From the NCBI GenBank assembly GCA_050181835.1, contig JBFXCU010000001.1, positions 124,001-188,000 of the forward strand: a stretch of 64,000 nucleotides of DNA. The letters run 5' to 3'. The translations under genes and the position numbers were made by a program. Below are positions 9,683-19,476 of the stretch, piece by piece. The stretch is from CAILZL01 sp050181835 (GTDB taxonomy: Bacteria > Pseudomonadota > Gammaproteobacteria > Steroidobacterales > Steroidobacteraceae). How positions within the stretch are numbered: the first letter of the stretch is position 1; the number at the start of each line of letters is the position of its first letter. Under the pieces are notes generated by a model. It was not told where the DNA came from. It made no database searches and saw only the letters and a program-made list of their open reading frames with translations.

Positions 9683-10288
9683 TTGCTATCACCACGCAAA
9701 TTACTGATATTCACGCTGGCTGGTTGGTCGGGTTTTTTTGTAATGGCAATTGAACTGCTTAGTGGCAGAATTCTTGCGCCCAGTTTTGGCAATAGCATTT
9801 ACGTATGGGGCGGCGTCATTACTGTCTTCATGCTGGCATTGTCAGTTGGTTATCTGATTGGCGGTCAACTGTCAGTACATTCACCTTCACTGCGAAAATT
9901 AGGCATGATTTTGATTGCCGCCGCAGTAGCAACTTTGCCGGTGATCATCTGGAGTGAATCACTACTGGATTTTATCTTTGAGCGGATTCCTGACCCTCGC
10001 TATGGCTCATTATTGGCAAGTTCAGCCTTATTTTTTATACCGACGGTGATTTCCGGCAGTGTATCGCCCTATGCCATTCGCCTATTGGTTACGCAACTGC
10101 AGGCCAGTGGAAAATCGGCAGGAAAACTCTACTTCGTCTCTACCTTTGGCAGTGCAGCAGGCACCATCAGTACGTCGTTCTACTTGGTGCTCTGGTTCGA
10201 GATCAATCAGATTGTCATTGGTTTGATGCTAATTTCGTTACTGATTGGTACTAGCGCCATGCTATTCAAGAACCCTCATCATGGGTAA
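9683..10288 (+). CDS. Membrane half of a spermidine-synthase-like transporter fusion
   Basis: 201 residues, six hydrophobic helices. The opening (LAGWSGFFVMAIELLSGRIL, then APSFGNSIYVWGG) is diagnostic of the membrane domain found fused to spermidine-synthase-like domains in many bacteria. Here it is a separate gene starting at TTG 9683 and overlapping the next gene by eight bases (ATGGGTAA), implying coupled translation. Function is unproven in the family. Confidence 0.75.
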   Translation: MLSPRKLLIFTLAGWSGFFVMAIELLSGRILAPSFGNSIYVWGGVITVFMLALSVGYLIGGQLSVHSPSLRKLGMILIAAAVATLPVIIWSESLLDFIFERIPDPRYGSLLASSALFFIPTVISGSVSPYAIRLLVTQLQASGKSAGKLYFVSTFGSAAGTISTSFYLVLWFEINQIVIGLMLISLLIGTSAMLFKNPHHG

Positions 10289-11156
10289 GCATAGTGTTTT
10301 ACTGTTGATGGTTGCATTGTTAGCGGGTAACGCCCCTAACGCTGCAGTGTTGCACACTGAGAAATCGCTGTACCGAAACATTGTGGTGTATTCAGAGGGT
10401 GAGCTGCTCTGCATGCGCTTCGGCCGCTATAACGGCAATCGGCAATCCTGCACCAACCTTGAAGATCCGGATCACTTGGAGTTCACCTACACGCGAATGA
10501 TGCTGGGTGCGCTATATCTGAATCCAACTCCGCAGCGCGCGCTCATCCTAGGCTTGGGTGGTGGTACGCTGCCGACTACCTTGCGCAATCTGTATCCGGC
10601 CATGCGCATAGATGTGGTTGAGATTGATCCAGCGGTAGTGCGCGTCGCGAAGCAATACTTCGGTTTTACTACTTCCCGGCTCACTACTGCACACGAAGTG
10701 GATGGTCGCGTGTTCGTCAAGCGCGCGCTAAAACAAGCCGCGCACTATGACTTAATCATGCTGGATGCCTTCGATTACGAATACATTCCAGAACACATGC
10801 TAACTCGTGAATTTTTGTTAGAAGTACGCGGCCTTCTCACCGCACAAGGCGTGCTTGCCGCCAATACCTTCTCCTCCAGCAAACTGTACAACTATGAGTC
10901 AGCAACTTATCAATCAGTGTTTGGCAATTTTTTTAATCTGAAAGATGCTAATCGCGTTATCTTGATACGCCGCGCAGGCTTGCCAGACAGGGTTGAACTA
11001 AAACGCAATGCGGCCACCTTAGAAGCCAGATATAAACCGCTTGGTGTAAGAAGTGAGTGGTTACTACCCATGATTACTGTTACCAAAGACTGGCCTGTTG
11101 ATACGCGAGTGCTTACGGATCAGTACTCACCGGCGAATTTGCTGAATAGCAGATAA
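10281..11156 (+). CDS. Spermidine-synthase-like SAM/dcSAM-binding protein, exported or anchored
   Basis: 291 residues. A hydrophobic N-terminus (signal peptide or anchor) precedes a Rossmann domain with LILGLGGGTLPT (nucleotide-binding loop), VVEIDPAVVRVAK (ribose-binding acid) and LIMLDAFD (active-site Asp region). This matches the polyamine synthase fold. An export signal is odd for a true spermidine synthase, so the substrate is uncertain. It belongs with the membrane gene it overlaps, the two being fused in other genomes. Confidence 0.75.
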   Translation: MGKHSVLLLMVALLAGNAPNAAVLHTEKSLYRNIVVYSEGELLCMRFGRYNGNRQSCTNLEDPDHLEFTYTRMMLGALYLNPTPQRALILGLGGGTLPTTLRNLYPAMRIDVVEIDPAVVRVAKQYFGFTTSRLTTAHEVDGRVFVKRALKQAAHYDLIMLDAFDYEYIPEHMLTREFLLEVRGLLTAQGVLAANTFSSSKLYNYESATYQSVFGNFFNLKDANRVILIRRAGLPDRVELKRNAATLEARYKPLGVRSEWLLPMITVTKDWPVDTRVLTDQYSPANLLNSR

Positions 11157-11254
11157 GCCGGAACCCGGAATAACCCCGTATTAAACTTTCCAGCCTTTTG
11201 TCGGTCATTAACAAACCCATACCGCTTCAGCAGTTACGCCTCACAGAGCAGCAT

Positions 11255-13978
11255 ATGAACCGTCTTATTCAGCAACTCATCGGCGTGGCATTCATGTTTG
11301 GTGCGGCCATCGCCCAGTCGCAAACACCCGTTACCAGCGTTGAAGGCATCAGTGAATACCGACTGGAAAATGGCCTGAAGGTATTGCTATTCCCGGATGC
11401 GTCGAAGCAAACCATCACCGTTAACATTACCTACCTAGTTGGGTCGCGTCACGAGAACTACGGTGAAACCGGCATGGCACACTTACTGGAACACATGCTG
11501 TTCAAAGGCACGCCAAGACACCCCAATATACCAGCTGAACTTTCTGCCCACGGTGCGCGCCCAAATGGCACCACTTGGTATGACCGTACCAATTATTTCG
11601 AGACCTTTGCCGCTACCGATACCAATCTGGAGTGGGCACTGGATCTGGAAGCAGACCGCATGATCAATTCATACGTTGCCAAGAAAGATCTTGATACCGA
11701 GATGACCGTGGTGCGTAACGAATTCGAGCGCGGTGAGAACAACCCCGGCTCTGTGCTGGAGGAGCGCATAATGTCCACCGCGTATCTGTGGCATAACTAT
11801 GGCAACTCCACCATTGGCGCACGTGCGGATATTGAGAATGTGCCGATTGAACGTCTGCAGGATTTTTATAAAACCTACTATCAACCGGACAATGCAGTGC
11901 TCTTGATCGCAGGCAAGATTGATGAACATAAAACGCTTGAGCTGGTAAGAAAACACTTTTCTCCGATACCAAAACCAACGCGTGTATTACCAAGCATATA
12001 TACACTCGACCCCACTCAGGATGGCGAACGCGAGGTCGTACTGCGTCGAACTGGTGATATACAAGTGGTCGGTGCGGCATATCACGTACCAAGCGGCGCG
12101 CATGCAGACTTTGCAGCACTAGATATTATTTCTGAGGTATTAGGTGACGAGCCATCAGGTCGACTGTACAAGTCTTTGGTAGAAACCAAGCAAGCCGCCA
12201 ACGTATATAGCTATAGCTATCAGCTGCATGACCCCGGTATGGCATTGATGTTTGCGGAGGTGCGTCAGGGTAACTCACTACAAACGGCCCGCGACACATT
12301 GATCAAGACTGTCGAAGGTCTCGCTACGCAACCTCCGACGGAGGAAGAAGTAGAACGTGCCCGCGCCAACCTGCTCAACAAAATTGAGCTGGACTTAAAT
12401 GACTCTGCCGACATTGGCAAAACATTAAGTGAATGGATTGGCATGGGCGATTGGCGATTGTACTTTTTACATCGTGATCGTCTGCGTATCGTCACGGTTA
12501 CCGATGTACAGCGAGTTGCTGCCACTTACTTCAAGCCCAGCAACCGTACCGTCGGCATATTTATTCCCACTGAAAAGCCTGACCGCGTAGAAATCCCTGC
12601 CAATCCGGATGTGGAGGCGCTCCTCAAAAATTACAAAGGTGATTTGGCACGTTCAACAGGTGAAGTATTTGATCCTTCACCTGCCAACATTGATGCTCGC
12701 ACTATGCGCAGCACATCGGCAACGGGTATCAAATTGGCACTACTTGCCAAGGAAACACGAGGTAATACAGTAACAGCCAATCTAACCTTACACTTTGGCA
12801 CTGAGCAAAGCTTACGCAATCGCAGCGCTGCCGCCTCGCTAGCAGGCAGTATGTTGATGCGCGGCAGTAACAAGTATACGCGCCAGCAAATCACCGATGA
12901 ACTGAATCGTCTGCAAGCACGCCTGCGCGTCACTGGTAATGCTACCAGCGCCAATGCCAGTATTGAAACCACGCACGATAAACTGCCGCAAGTGATGGCA
13001 TTGTTGGCAGAGCTACTACGCAATTCTACCTTCCCTGCCAGTGAGTTTGAATTGCTCAAGCAGGAACGCCTCACCAGCATTGAGCAGCAACGAACTGAAC
13101 CACAGGCGTTGGCTAGCATCGCATTACAAAAGCACCTTAACCCTTATGCGAGAGGCGATGTCCGCTATGTATCCTCAGTTGAGGAAACCATTGCCGACTT
13201 GAATGCCGTCACACTTAAACAAGCCAAAGCGTTCTATCAAGAATTTTATGGCGCAGCTAATGGTGAACTGAGCGTGGTTGGCGACTTTGATGCAGAGGCA
13301 CTCAAAAAACAGTTTGATCGACTTTTTACTGACTGGAACGCCAAGCAGTCGTTTACGCACGTGCCCACTATCTTCCAAGCGGTGGCGCCGATAGATCAGA
13401 CCATTGCGACTCCAGACAAAGCCAATGCGGTGTACGTTGCCGGCATGCAATTACCCATCCGGGACGATGATGCTGATTATGCTCCGCTCATACTGGGAAA
13501 CTACATGCTGGGTGGTGGATTTTTGAATTCGCGCCTTGCGGTTAGAGTGCGGCAACAAGAAGGCCTGAGCTATGGAATTGGCTCGCAGTTCAATGCCAGC
13601 TCACTGGATAAGGTTGGTACGTTTTTAGTGTACGCAATTTACGCACCAGAAAACCTGAACAAGCTACACACAGCCATTCAAGAAGAACTACAGCGTGCAG
13701 TCACGCAAGGCTTTACCGCTGAAGAAGTGCAAGCCGCGAAATCAGGCTGGCTACAAGCGCGGCAGGTCAGCCGTGCACAAGATACAGAACTGACTGGCAG
13801 GCTAGCTAATTACGCCTATCTGAACCGTCAGCTTGCTTGGGATGCAGCACTGGAAGCAAAAGTGGCGGCACTAACACCAGAGCAGATTAGTGCGGCATTA
13901 AGACGGCAAATTGATATCAGTAAACTCAGCATCATCAAGGCCGGTGATTTTGCGAAGCAAACTAAGACTGCACCATAG
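11255..13978 (+). CDS. Periplasmic M16 family zinc metalloprotease (pitrilysin type)
   Basis: 907 residues with a signal peptide (FMFGAAIAQSQ). The inverted zinc site HLLEH is at about residues 76-80, with the distal glutamate in the NEFERGE helix. Two M16 modules follow: the catalytic N half, and a C half (from about 500) that ends with the family's substrate-binding RQQEGLSYGIGS. These enzymes degrade short polypeptides in the periplasm. The ATG at 11255 starts the signal peptide; a TTG at 11198 would add 19 residues. Confidence 0.9.
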   Translation: MNRLIQQLIGVAFMFGAAIAQSQTPVTSVEGISEYRLENGLKVLLFPDASKQTITVNITYLVGSRHENYGETGMAHLLEHMLFKGTPRHPNIPAELSAHGARPNGTTWYDRTNYFETFAATDTNLEWALDLEADRMINSYVAKKDLDTEMTVVRNEFERGENNPGSVLEERIMSTAYLWHNYGNSTIGARADIENVPIERLQDFYKTYYQPDNAVLLIAGKIDEHKTLELVRKHFSPIPKPTRVLPSIYTLDPTQDGEREVVLRRTGDIQVVGAAYHVPSGAHADFAALDIISEVLGDEPSGRLYKSLVETKQAANVYSYSYQLHDPGMALMFAEVRQGNSLQTARDTLIKTVEGLATQPPTEEEVERARANLLNKIELDLNDSADIGKTLSEWIGMGDWRLYFLHRDRLRIVTVTDVQRVAATYFKPSNRTVGIFIPTEKPDRVEIPANPDVEALLKNYKGDLARSTGEVFDPSPANIDARTMRSTSATGIKLALLAKETRGNTVTANLTLHFGTEQSLRNRSAAASLAGSMLMRGSNKYTRQQITDELNRLQARLRVTGNATSANASIETTHDKLPQVMALLAELLRNSTFPASEFELLKQERLTSIEQQRTEPQALASIALQKHLNPYARGDVRYVSSVEETIADLNAVTLKQAKAFYQEFYGAANGELSVVGDFDAEALKKQFDRLFTDWNAKQSFTHVPTIFQAVAPIDQTIATPDKANAVYVAGMQLPIRDDDADYAPLILGNYMLGGGFLNSRLAVRVRQQEGLSYGIGSQFNASSLDKVGTFLVYAIYAPENLNKLHTAIQEELQRAVTQGFTAEEVQAAKSGWLQARQVSRAQDTELTGRLANYAYLNRQLAWDAALEAKVAALTPEQISAALRRQIDISKLSIIKAGDFAKQTKTAP

Positions 13979-14027
13979 AAAAGAACCAAACCAAATTAGC
14001 AGTTTCAACACCGCTCAGCGATGGCCA

Positions 14028-16514
14028 TCAAACACTCCGCAGCAGGTCATCCAACGACATATTGGCGGCGGTTGTTTCGGGGTGTGGTGCCAGTTCGCGT
14101 GGATCGAAGTCATCGACGTTGATTAGCTCCATCACTTTCTGATCGTAGTCGTGCAAGGTGGCCGCTTCCTCTGAATTCAATATCCCCATAGCTAGTGCCT
14201 CATCGATTTGCAGAGGCAATTCCAGCGCCGTGATCTTGCCTGTCTTTACCCCTTCAACGCGGACACGACGTTCCAACGGCTCAGCTACTTCACTCAGGGA
14301 TAGTGCTTGTTGCAGCAATCCCAAAGCATTACCGGGTTCGATGGTTTTATAAATTCCATCACTAAGGCGCGCACGCGTATCAGTTACGGACAGCATGCTG
14401 TTAGCTACCGCTGCACCTAATTTGTCTCCCGGTGCAAAGTAAGTACGTCCGCGTGGGAAAATCACCATGCGCATCAACCCAGCCAGCATGCGATTAGGAA
14501 AATTGCGTAATAGGCCATGTAATTGCTCTTGCGCGTTGTATAACAAGTGACGGCAAGCCCATTCCACCAGTGGTAAGTCAGCTTGTTGGCGACCTTGACT
14601 TTCGTAATGTTTGAGTACGGTTGAGGCCAGATACATGTACGACAGCACATCAGCCAATCGACCAGATAGCATCTCTTTTTTCTTAAGGTATCCGCCTAAG
14701 CCCAACATGGCTACATCGGCAGCAAAGGCAAACGAGGCGCTAAAGCGATTGATTTGCTGATAGTAACGCTTGGTATCGGGCACGTCTGGCGTACTGGAGA
14801 ACCGTGCCAGCGTGGTTGCCATTACCAACGAGCGAATTGCATTACTGATGGTAAAGCCAATATGAGCGAACAAGGCCTGATCGAAATCACGCACGCCTTT
14901 TTCTTTATCCTTGTCACGCGCGGCATTCATTTCTTTGAGTACAAACGGATGGCAGCGAATTGCGCCTTGGCCAAAGATCATCAACGTTCGCGTCAAAATA
15001 TTTGCGCCTTCAACAGTAATCGCGATAGGTACGCTTTGATAACCACGGCCTAGATAATTTTTTGGTCCAAGACAAATACCCTTGCCACCTTGTACATCCA
15101 TCGCATCGTTAGCGACTTTTCGACTCATTTCGGTGATGCTGTATTTCAATATGGTGGATGGCACGGCGGGACGTTCCCCCGCATCCAGCGAAGCGACAGT
15201 CACCGAGCGTGCTGCGTTCATGATGTACACCATGCCAGTGAGCCGCGCGAGCACTTCTTGCACACCTTCGAGCTGACCAATAGGCAGATTGAACTGACGA
15301 CGAATGCGGCAGTACGCACCGGAAGCATAGGCTGCTGCAAGTGCAGAACCTGTGGCGTTGGACGGCAGCGATATGCAGCGACCGACAGACAACTGCTCTA
15401 CCAGCATGCGCCACCCCTGACCTGCCATCTTTGGACCACCAATGATGAAATCCAGCGGCACGAACACATCTTTGCCAAAGATAGGGCCATTCTGAAACGG
15501 AGTATTCAGGGGAAAGTGTCGACGACCAATGCGAATGCCTGCGGTGTTACGTGGGATGAGCGCACAGGTAATGCCATAGTCAGTTTGTTCACCACCGAGC
15601 AACTTGTCAGGATCGCGCAATTGAAATGCCAGACCCACCAATGTCGCGACAGGGGCAAGCGTGATATAGCGTTTGTTGAAGTTGAGATTGATTCCAACGA
15701 TTTCCTGTCCGTTGTACATGCCCTTGCACACCACGCCAATGTCCGGCAACGAAGCCGCATCTGAACCGGCTCGCGGGCCAGTCAAGGCGAAACAGGGAAT
15801 CTCTTCACCACGAGCCAGTCGAGGTAAATAGTAATCTTTTTGCTCTTCGGTACCGTAGTGTGTCAACAGCTCACCGGGGCCGAGCGAATTCGGCACACAC
15901 ACCGTCGAACTGACGGTGGCAGACTTGCTGGCAATCTTTATTAACACGCAGGAGTGCGCGTAGGCTGAAAAACCCAGCCCACCATATTGCTTGCCAATAA
16001 CCATGGCGAAAAAACCATGCTGCCTGATGTAGGCCCACACTTCGGGAGACATATCGGCACGACGATGGGTGATGTCCCAGTCATCAATCATGCGACACAG
16101 CGTTTCAGTGGGGCCGTCAATGAAGGCTTGTTCTTCGGCGGTCAACTTGGGTGGCGCTGCACCCAACAACTTTTCCCACTTTGGCGCGCCACTGAACAAT
16201 TCACCATCCCACCATACCGTGCCTGCCGCCAAGGCATCAGCTTCAGTACTGGACATGGAAGGCAACATGCGCCGATAAGTACGTAGGAACGGGCGACTGA
16301 TCAAACGTATGCGTAGCGGGTCTATATTGAGCAATAGCAGCACCGCCAACACCAGCCACAAGGGGATGATGGCTATCAGGCTGCCACCACCGAGCAAGGT
16401 GTAGGCAACCACGCCAGCGCCAAATAATAAGGTGCTGATCAGCAGTGAAACACGTTGGTAGGCGAGATAAAAACCGCCGATGATCAATGCTAGCAACCAG
16501 ATAATGCCCGACAC
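14028..16514 (-). CDS. fadE: Acyl-CoA dehydrogenase FadE
   Basis: 828 residues, close to E. coli FadE. Performs the first oxidation of fatty-acid beta-oxidation. An N-terminal pair of membrane helices precedes the dehydrogenase fold: ALTGPRAGSD is the FAD/substrate loop and VEGANILTRT carries the catalytic glutamate. The C-terminal domain of about 250 residues is specific to this long family. It converges with the M16 gene (49 bases apart). I see no FadR site that I would defend. Confidence 0.95.
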   Translation of the reverse strand: MSGIIWLLALIIGGFYLAYQRVSLLISTLLFGAGVVAYTLLGGGSLIAIIPLWLVLAVLLLLNIDPLRIRLISRPFLRTYRRMLPSMSSTEADALAAGTVWWDGELFSGAPKWEKLLGAAPPKLTAEEQAFIDGPTETLCRMIDDWDITHRRADMSPEVWAYIRQHGFFAMVIGKQYGGLGFSAYAHSCVLIKIASKSATVSSTVCVPNSLGPGELLTHYGTEEQKDYYLPRLARGEEIPCFALTGPRAGSDAASLPDIGVVCKGMYNGQEIVGINLNFNKRYITLAPVATLVGLAFQLRDPDKLLGGEQTDYGITCALIPRNTAGIRIGRRHFPLNTPFQNGPIFGKDVFVPLDFIIGGPKMAGQGWRMLVEQLSVGRCISLPSNATGSALAAAYASGAYCRIRRQFNLPIGQLEGVQEVLARLTGMVYIMNAARSVTVASLDAGERPAVPSTILKYSITEMSRKVANDAMDVQGGKGICLGPKNYLGRGYQSVPIAITVEGANILTRTLMIFGQGAIRCHPFVLKEMNAARDKDKEKGVRDFDQALFAHIGFTISNAIRSLVMATTLARFSSTPDVPDTKRYYQQINRFSASFAFAADVAMLGLGGYLKKKEMLSGRLADVLSYMYLASTVLKHYESQGRQQADLPLVEWACRHLLYNAQEQLHGLLRNFPNRMLAGLMRMVIFPRGRTYFAPGDKLGAAVANSMLSVTDTRARLSDGIYKTIEPGNALGLLQQALSLSEVAEPLERRVRVEGVKTGKITALELPLQIDEALAMGILNSEEAATLHDYDQKVMELINVDDFDPRELAPHPETTAANMSLDDLLRSV

Positions 16515-16876
16515 GATGCACCCCGCTTAATTCAAGTTCTGCTGTACACACTATGCCGCATCATGGGCAAGGGCAAGCCCGTCAGTGGGCTATCTGCGTG
16601 TGCTTGCGTGTGCTTGAGTGAATCCCTGGAGTCAGCCCTGTATGGACTTAGATTGGATAGCCCTACCGGGTGGAATCGGTCAGTTTTTGACTGAGTTTGC
16701 CGACCACTGCAGTATGAGTACGACTAATTTTTAGCTACCCCATGTCCGCGCGGCCTACAAGGCGTTGAGTATTGTGAACGCTAACCACAACGTCTTGCTC
16801 ACGTGTAACCGTTACACCTTGCGACTGACCTTTCGCGCCGGCATTAATACAGAGCGAGCCTACCTGCAAAGCATTA
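16515..16876. other. Intergenic stretch, no gene seen
   Basis: Between fadE and the dioxygenase gene. Contains a short imperfect direct repeat (GTGCTTGCGTGTGCTTGAGTG near 16600-16620) and no credible frame, terminator or RNA signature. Confidence 0.4.
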
Positions 16877-17698
16877 TCAGCTTTCAACCTGCCATAGATA
16901 CATGCTCGATTGCTTGTTGAGAATCTGCAGTTCATACGATACTGAACATGCTGATGCCGCAAATCCATAACAGACATGCAGGGGTAACAAATGCTCCTCT
17001 CTGGGGTGGCAATAGCGTGCGAAGGGTGCAGACTCCCACTCTACAAGCCTGGTAGTTCTTTCCGCCTCCGTCAGTTGTTGACTGGAGCAGGTTTCCAGCA
17101 GCCAACTTTCAAATGACTGGTTCGCCGATTTTGACTCAGCGGTTTCAGCGGCAAAAAAAGCCTTCATGTTGTGAAAAGAAAACCCCGAGCCAATCAGCAG
17201 CAGTGATTGGTCGCCCAAGTTTTGCAACGCACTCCCCAGCTTGATGTGCTGCGCCGGGTCAAGGCCCTTGATTAGTGACAACTCAACACAGGGTATATCC
17301 GCTTCGGGATACATAATTTTCAATGGCACAAATACACCATGATCGAACCCTCTAGTCTGATCAAGGTTTGCATCAATGCCTGCCATGCGAAGCTGTGCGG
17401 CAATCGATTGCGATAACGCTGGATTGCCAGGACATGCATATTCAATTGCATAGGATTCTTTGGGAAAACCGCTATAGTCGTATAGCAGCGGCGGATTCTC
17501 ACCGGCAGTGATCGACGCTCGTCCTTCCTCCCAGTGCGCACTGACAACAATGATTGCAGAGGGTCGTTCAATCGACGCCGCAATTTGTTTCAAGCACGAT
17601 ACCATTTCGGCATGGGCAGTGTCCCCAAGCAGTGGCAGCGGCCCACCGCCGTGAGACAAGAATAGTGCGCGACGTTGCTTGTTAGGCAACATGGGCAT
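16877..17698 (-). CDS. ygiD: DODA-type extradiol ring-cleavage dioxygenase (YgiD-like)
   Basis: 273 residues. Class III extradiol dioxygenase/4,5-DOPA dioxygenase fold: FLSHGGGP (metal histidine), VSAHWEE (second histidine), FDHGVFVPLKIMYP (catalytic histidine) and LIGSGFSFHN. E. coli YgiD acts on L-DOPA; the substrate here is unproven. Start ATG at 17698 or 17692; a TTG lies at 17704 and none has a strong ribosome site. Confidence 0.85.
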   Translation of the reverse strand: MPMLPNKQRRALFLSHGGGPLPLLGDTAHAEMVSCLKQIAASIERPSAIIVVSAHWEEGRASITAGENPPLLYDYSGFPKESYAIEYACPGNPALSQSIAAQLRMAGIDANLDQTRGFDHGVFVPLKIMYPEADIPCVELSLIKGLDPAQHIKLGSALQNLGDQSLLLIGSGFSFHNMKAFFAAETAESKSANQSFESWLLETCSSQQLTEAERTTRLVEWESAPFARYCHPREEHLLPLHVCYGFAASACSVSYELQILNKQSSMYLWQVES

Positions 17699-17841
17699 TG
17701 GCAAGCAGGTTAGTCACTGGTCGCACACCTGTAATGATGTTGGGCTTGTTAGCCTACACTACCGCGCTGCTGAGCCACGAAACCATTTTTGGGTATGGCT
17801 CAAGAGTTTGCTAATTGACTATTACAATAGTGATTGCGGTT

Positions 17842-17959
17842 TTTCAACGCCGAGCTAAGCGGCAGAGTGGAGCGCGAAGCGCGCAACGTACCGAACCGGC
17901 GCACAAAATGCGCAGCATGCGCCGGTTTGGGCTGTCCGACTTGAGCGACTTGTTAGGGC
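17842..17959 (-). repeat. Integron attC recombination site
   Basis: Read on the minus strand it begins with the R'' core GCCCTAAC, then an L'' arm (GCTCAAGTCGGAC). Two hairpins follow: a 10-bp AACCGGCGCA/TGCGCCGGTT stem and a GCGCG/CGCGC stem. The matching L' arm (GCCGCTTAGCTCGGC) and R' core GTTGAAA close it. The two arms resemble those of classical attC sites such as aadA1 (CTAACAATTCGTTCAAG and its partner). Length is 118 bp. The R'' octamer is the exact complement of GTTAGGGC at the other cassette end (20236-20243), the relation expected for an integrated cassette. Confidence 0.8.
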
Positions 17960-17987
17960 TTGACATGGTTATTTATACAGCTATATT
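17960..17987 (+). promoter_or_regulatory. Near-consensus sigma-70 promoter for the methyltransferase
   Basis: -35 TTGACA (17960-17965) and -10 TATATT (17982-17987) are separated by 16 bases. The -35 begins one base after the attC R'' core. A start near 17994 would give a 30-base leader ending in AAGGA before the ATG at 18024. Confidence 0.65.
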
Positions 17988-18023
17988 AGGTACTGTCTGT
18001 GGGTTTCGCAAAGGAAACTAAGC

Positions 18024-19454
18024 ATGAGTACCGAAATTAGCATTAAGGAAGCCTCTATACAACTGGATATTAGTGAGCAAAGGGTTAGAACCTTATGCCG
18101 TCAGGGCGACCTTAAATCCAGGAAAATTGGGAATACTTGGCTCATATCGCAAGACAGTATCAATAGATATGGCCTTAGGACAGCTCACAAGGTAGCCGAG
18201 GATCATCCTGCCTACGACGTTTCTGGTACCAGCTCGAATAAACCAATAGCGTTGAGCTTTTTTTCGGGGGCTATGGGCCTAGACCTTGGCATAGAAAAGG
18301 CTGGGTTCCATGTGAGACTTGCATGCGAGGTTGATAAATATTGCAGACAGACCATCGCATTAAATCGTCCCAATACCGCCTTGCTTGGCGATATAAACGA
18401 ATACAGCGCAAAAGATATATTAAAGGCAGCCGGGCTTAGCAAGAAGGATGACATTGATTTGATTGTCGGGGGCCCGCCATGCCAAGCATTTAGTACAGCA
18501 GGAAAGCGACAAGGCTTTAATGACGATAGAGGGAATGTATTTCTAAAATATCTTGATTTGGCTTTAGAGCTTCGGCCTAAGTATTTAGTTATTGAAAATG
18601 TTAGAGGATTGCTTTCTTGCCCTATGGAGCACAGACCACATGAGCTCAGAGGGGACGGATTTCCTGATTTGTCTGAGGATGAATTAAAGGGCGGCGCATT
18701 AAATTTTATTATTAAAAGGCTAGAAAACTCTGGTTATGGATATTCTTTTAACCTTTACAACTCAGCAAATTTTGGAACGCCACAAATAAGAGAGAGAGTA
18801 ATAATAATTTGCTCTAGGGACGGTATAAAGCCACCATTTTTAGTTCCAACTCACTCAGAAAACGGTGAGCATGGATTGCCGAAATGGAGAACGCTTAAGT
18901 CATGCATTCAAAATATTGATAGGCACCATCACCTTACATTTCCTGAAAAGCGTCTTAAATATTATCGGATGCTAAAACCAGGTCAAAACTGGAAAGATTT
19001 ACCAGAGAAACTTCAAAAGGAAGCAATGGGACAGTCATTTTATGCTGGTGGTGGCAAGACTGGTTTTTTGAGAAGGCTGGCTTGGAACAAGCCAGCACCT
19101 ACACTTGTCACGCACCCCGCCATGCCAGCTACGGATCTTGCTCACCCTGAAGAAGATAGACCGCTTTCAATTGAGGAATACAAGAGAATACAAGAATTTC
19201 CAGATAACTTTGTACTTGCTGGCCCGTTAATACAGCAGTACAAACAGGTAGGAAATGCAGTTCCTCAAAGCTTGGGATGCGCTGTTGGAAATTTAGTAAA
19301 AGCTCTTTTGCTTCGTAGAAATGTCTTCAGCATTTCAAATTTTCAGTATTCACGATACAAAAACACATCTCATGATGAATGGAGAGCCCAGTTTGCTCAG
19401 CAGGTGGTAAAACACAAGGTTGATTACAAACAACAAGAATTGGGTTTTGGCTGA
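18024..19454 (+). CDS. DNA (cytosine-5) methyltransferase with N-terminal HTH domain
   Basis: 476 residues. The C5-methyltransferase motifs appear in order: motif I FFSGAMGLDLG (79-89), catalytic motif IV GGPPCQAFS with Cys153, motif VI IENVRGLL, motif VIII QIRERV and motif X KQVGNAVPQ. Residues 1-60 form an excisionase/MerR-like helix-turn-helix (SIKEASIQLDISEQRVRTLC, then GNTWLIS). Such fusions in other R-M systems let the enzyme repress its own promoter. It protects DNA from the convergent endonuclease whose gene ends 22 bases away. Confidence 0.92.
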   Translation: MSTEISIKEASIQLDISEQRVRTLCRQGDLKSRKIGNTWLISQDSINRYGLRTAHKVAEDHPAYDVSGTSSNKPIALSFFSGAMGLDLGIEKAGFHVRLACEVDKYCRQTIALNRPNTALLGDINEYSAKDILKAAGLSKKDDIDLIVGGPPCQAFSTAGKRQGFNDDRGNVFLKYLDLALELRPKYLVIENVRGLLSCPMEHRPHELRGDGFPDLSEDELKGGALNFIIKRLENSGYGYSFNLYNSANFGTPQIRERVIIICSRDGIKPPFLVPTHSENGEHGLPKWRTLKSCIQNIDRHHHLTFPEKRLKYYRMLKPGQNWKDLPEKLQKEAMGQSFYAGGGKTGFLRRLAWNKPAPTLVTHPAMPATDLAHPEEDRPLSIEEYKRIQEFPDNFVLAGPLIQQYKQVGNAVPQSLGCAVGNLVKALLLRRNVFSISNFQYSRYKNTSHDEWRAQFAQQVVKHKVDYKQQELGFG

Positions 19455-19468
19455 AAGCCAAAACCCAA
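19440..19468. terminator. Bidirectional terminator between the convergent R-M genes
   Basis: A perfect 13-bp inverted repeat (TTGGGTTTTGGCT and its complement) with a GAA loop. It is followed by TTCTTATTTTATT on the plus strand and TTCTTGTTG on the minus strand. The methyltransferase stop codon lies inside the hairpin. Confidence 0.8.
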
Positions 19469-19476
19469 TTCTTATT

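Noticed and set aside
15090..15764. 224-codon plus-strand frame opposite fadE
   Set aside because: Antisense shadow of a certain gene; His/Arg/Thr-rich with no pattern.
17815..18021. 68-codon plus-strand frame before the methyltransferase
   Set aside because: It runs through the attC site and the promoter; the sequence is explained by those structures.
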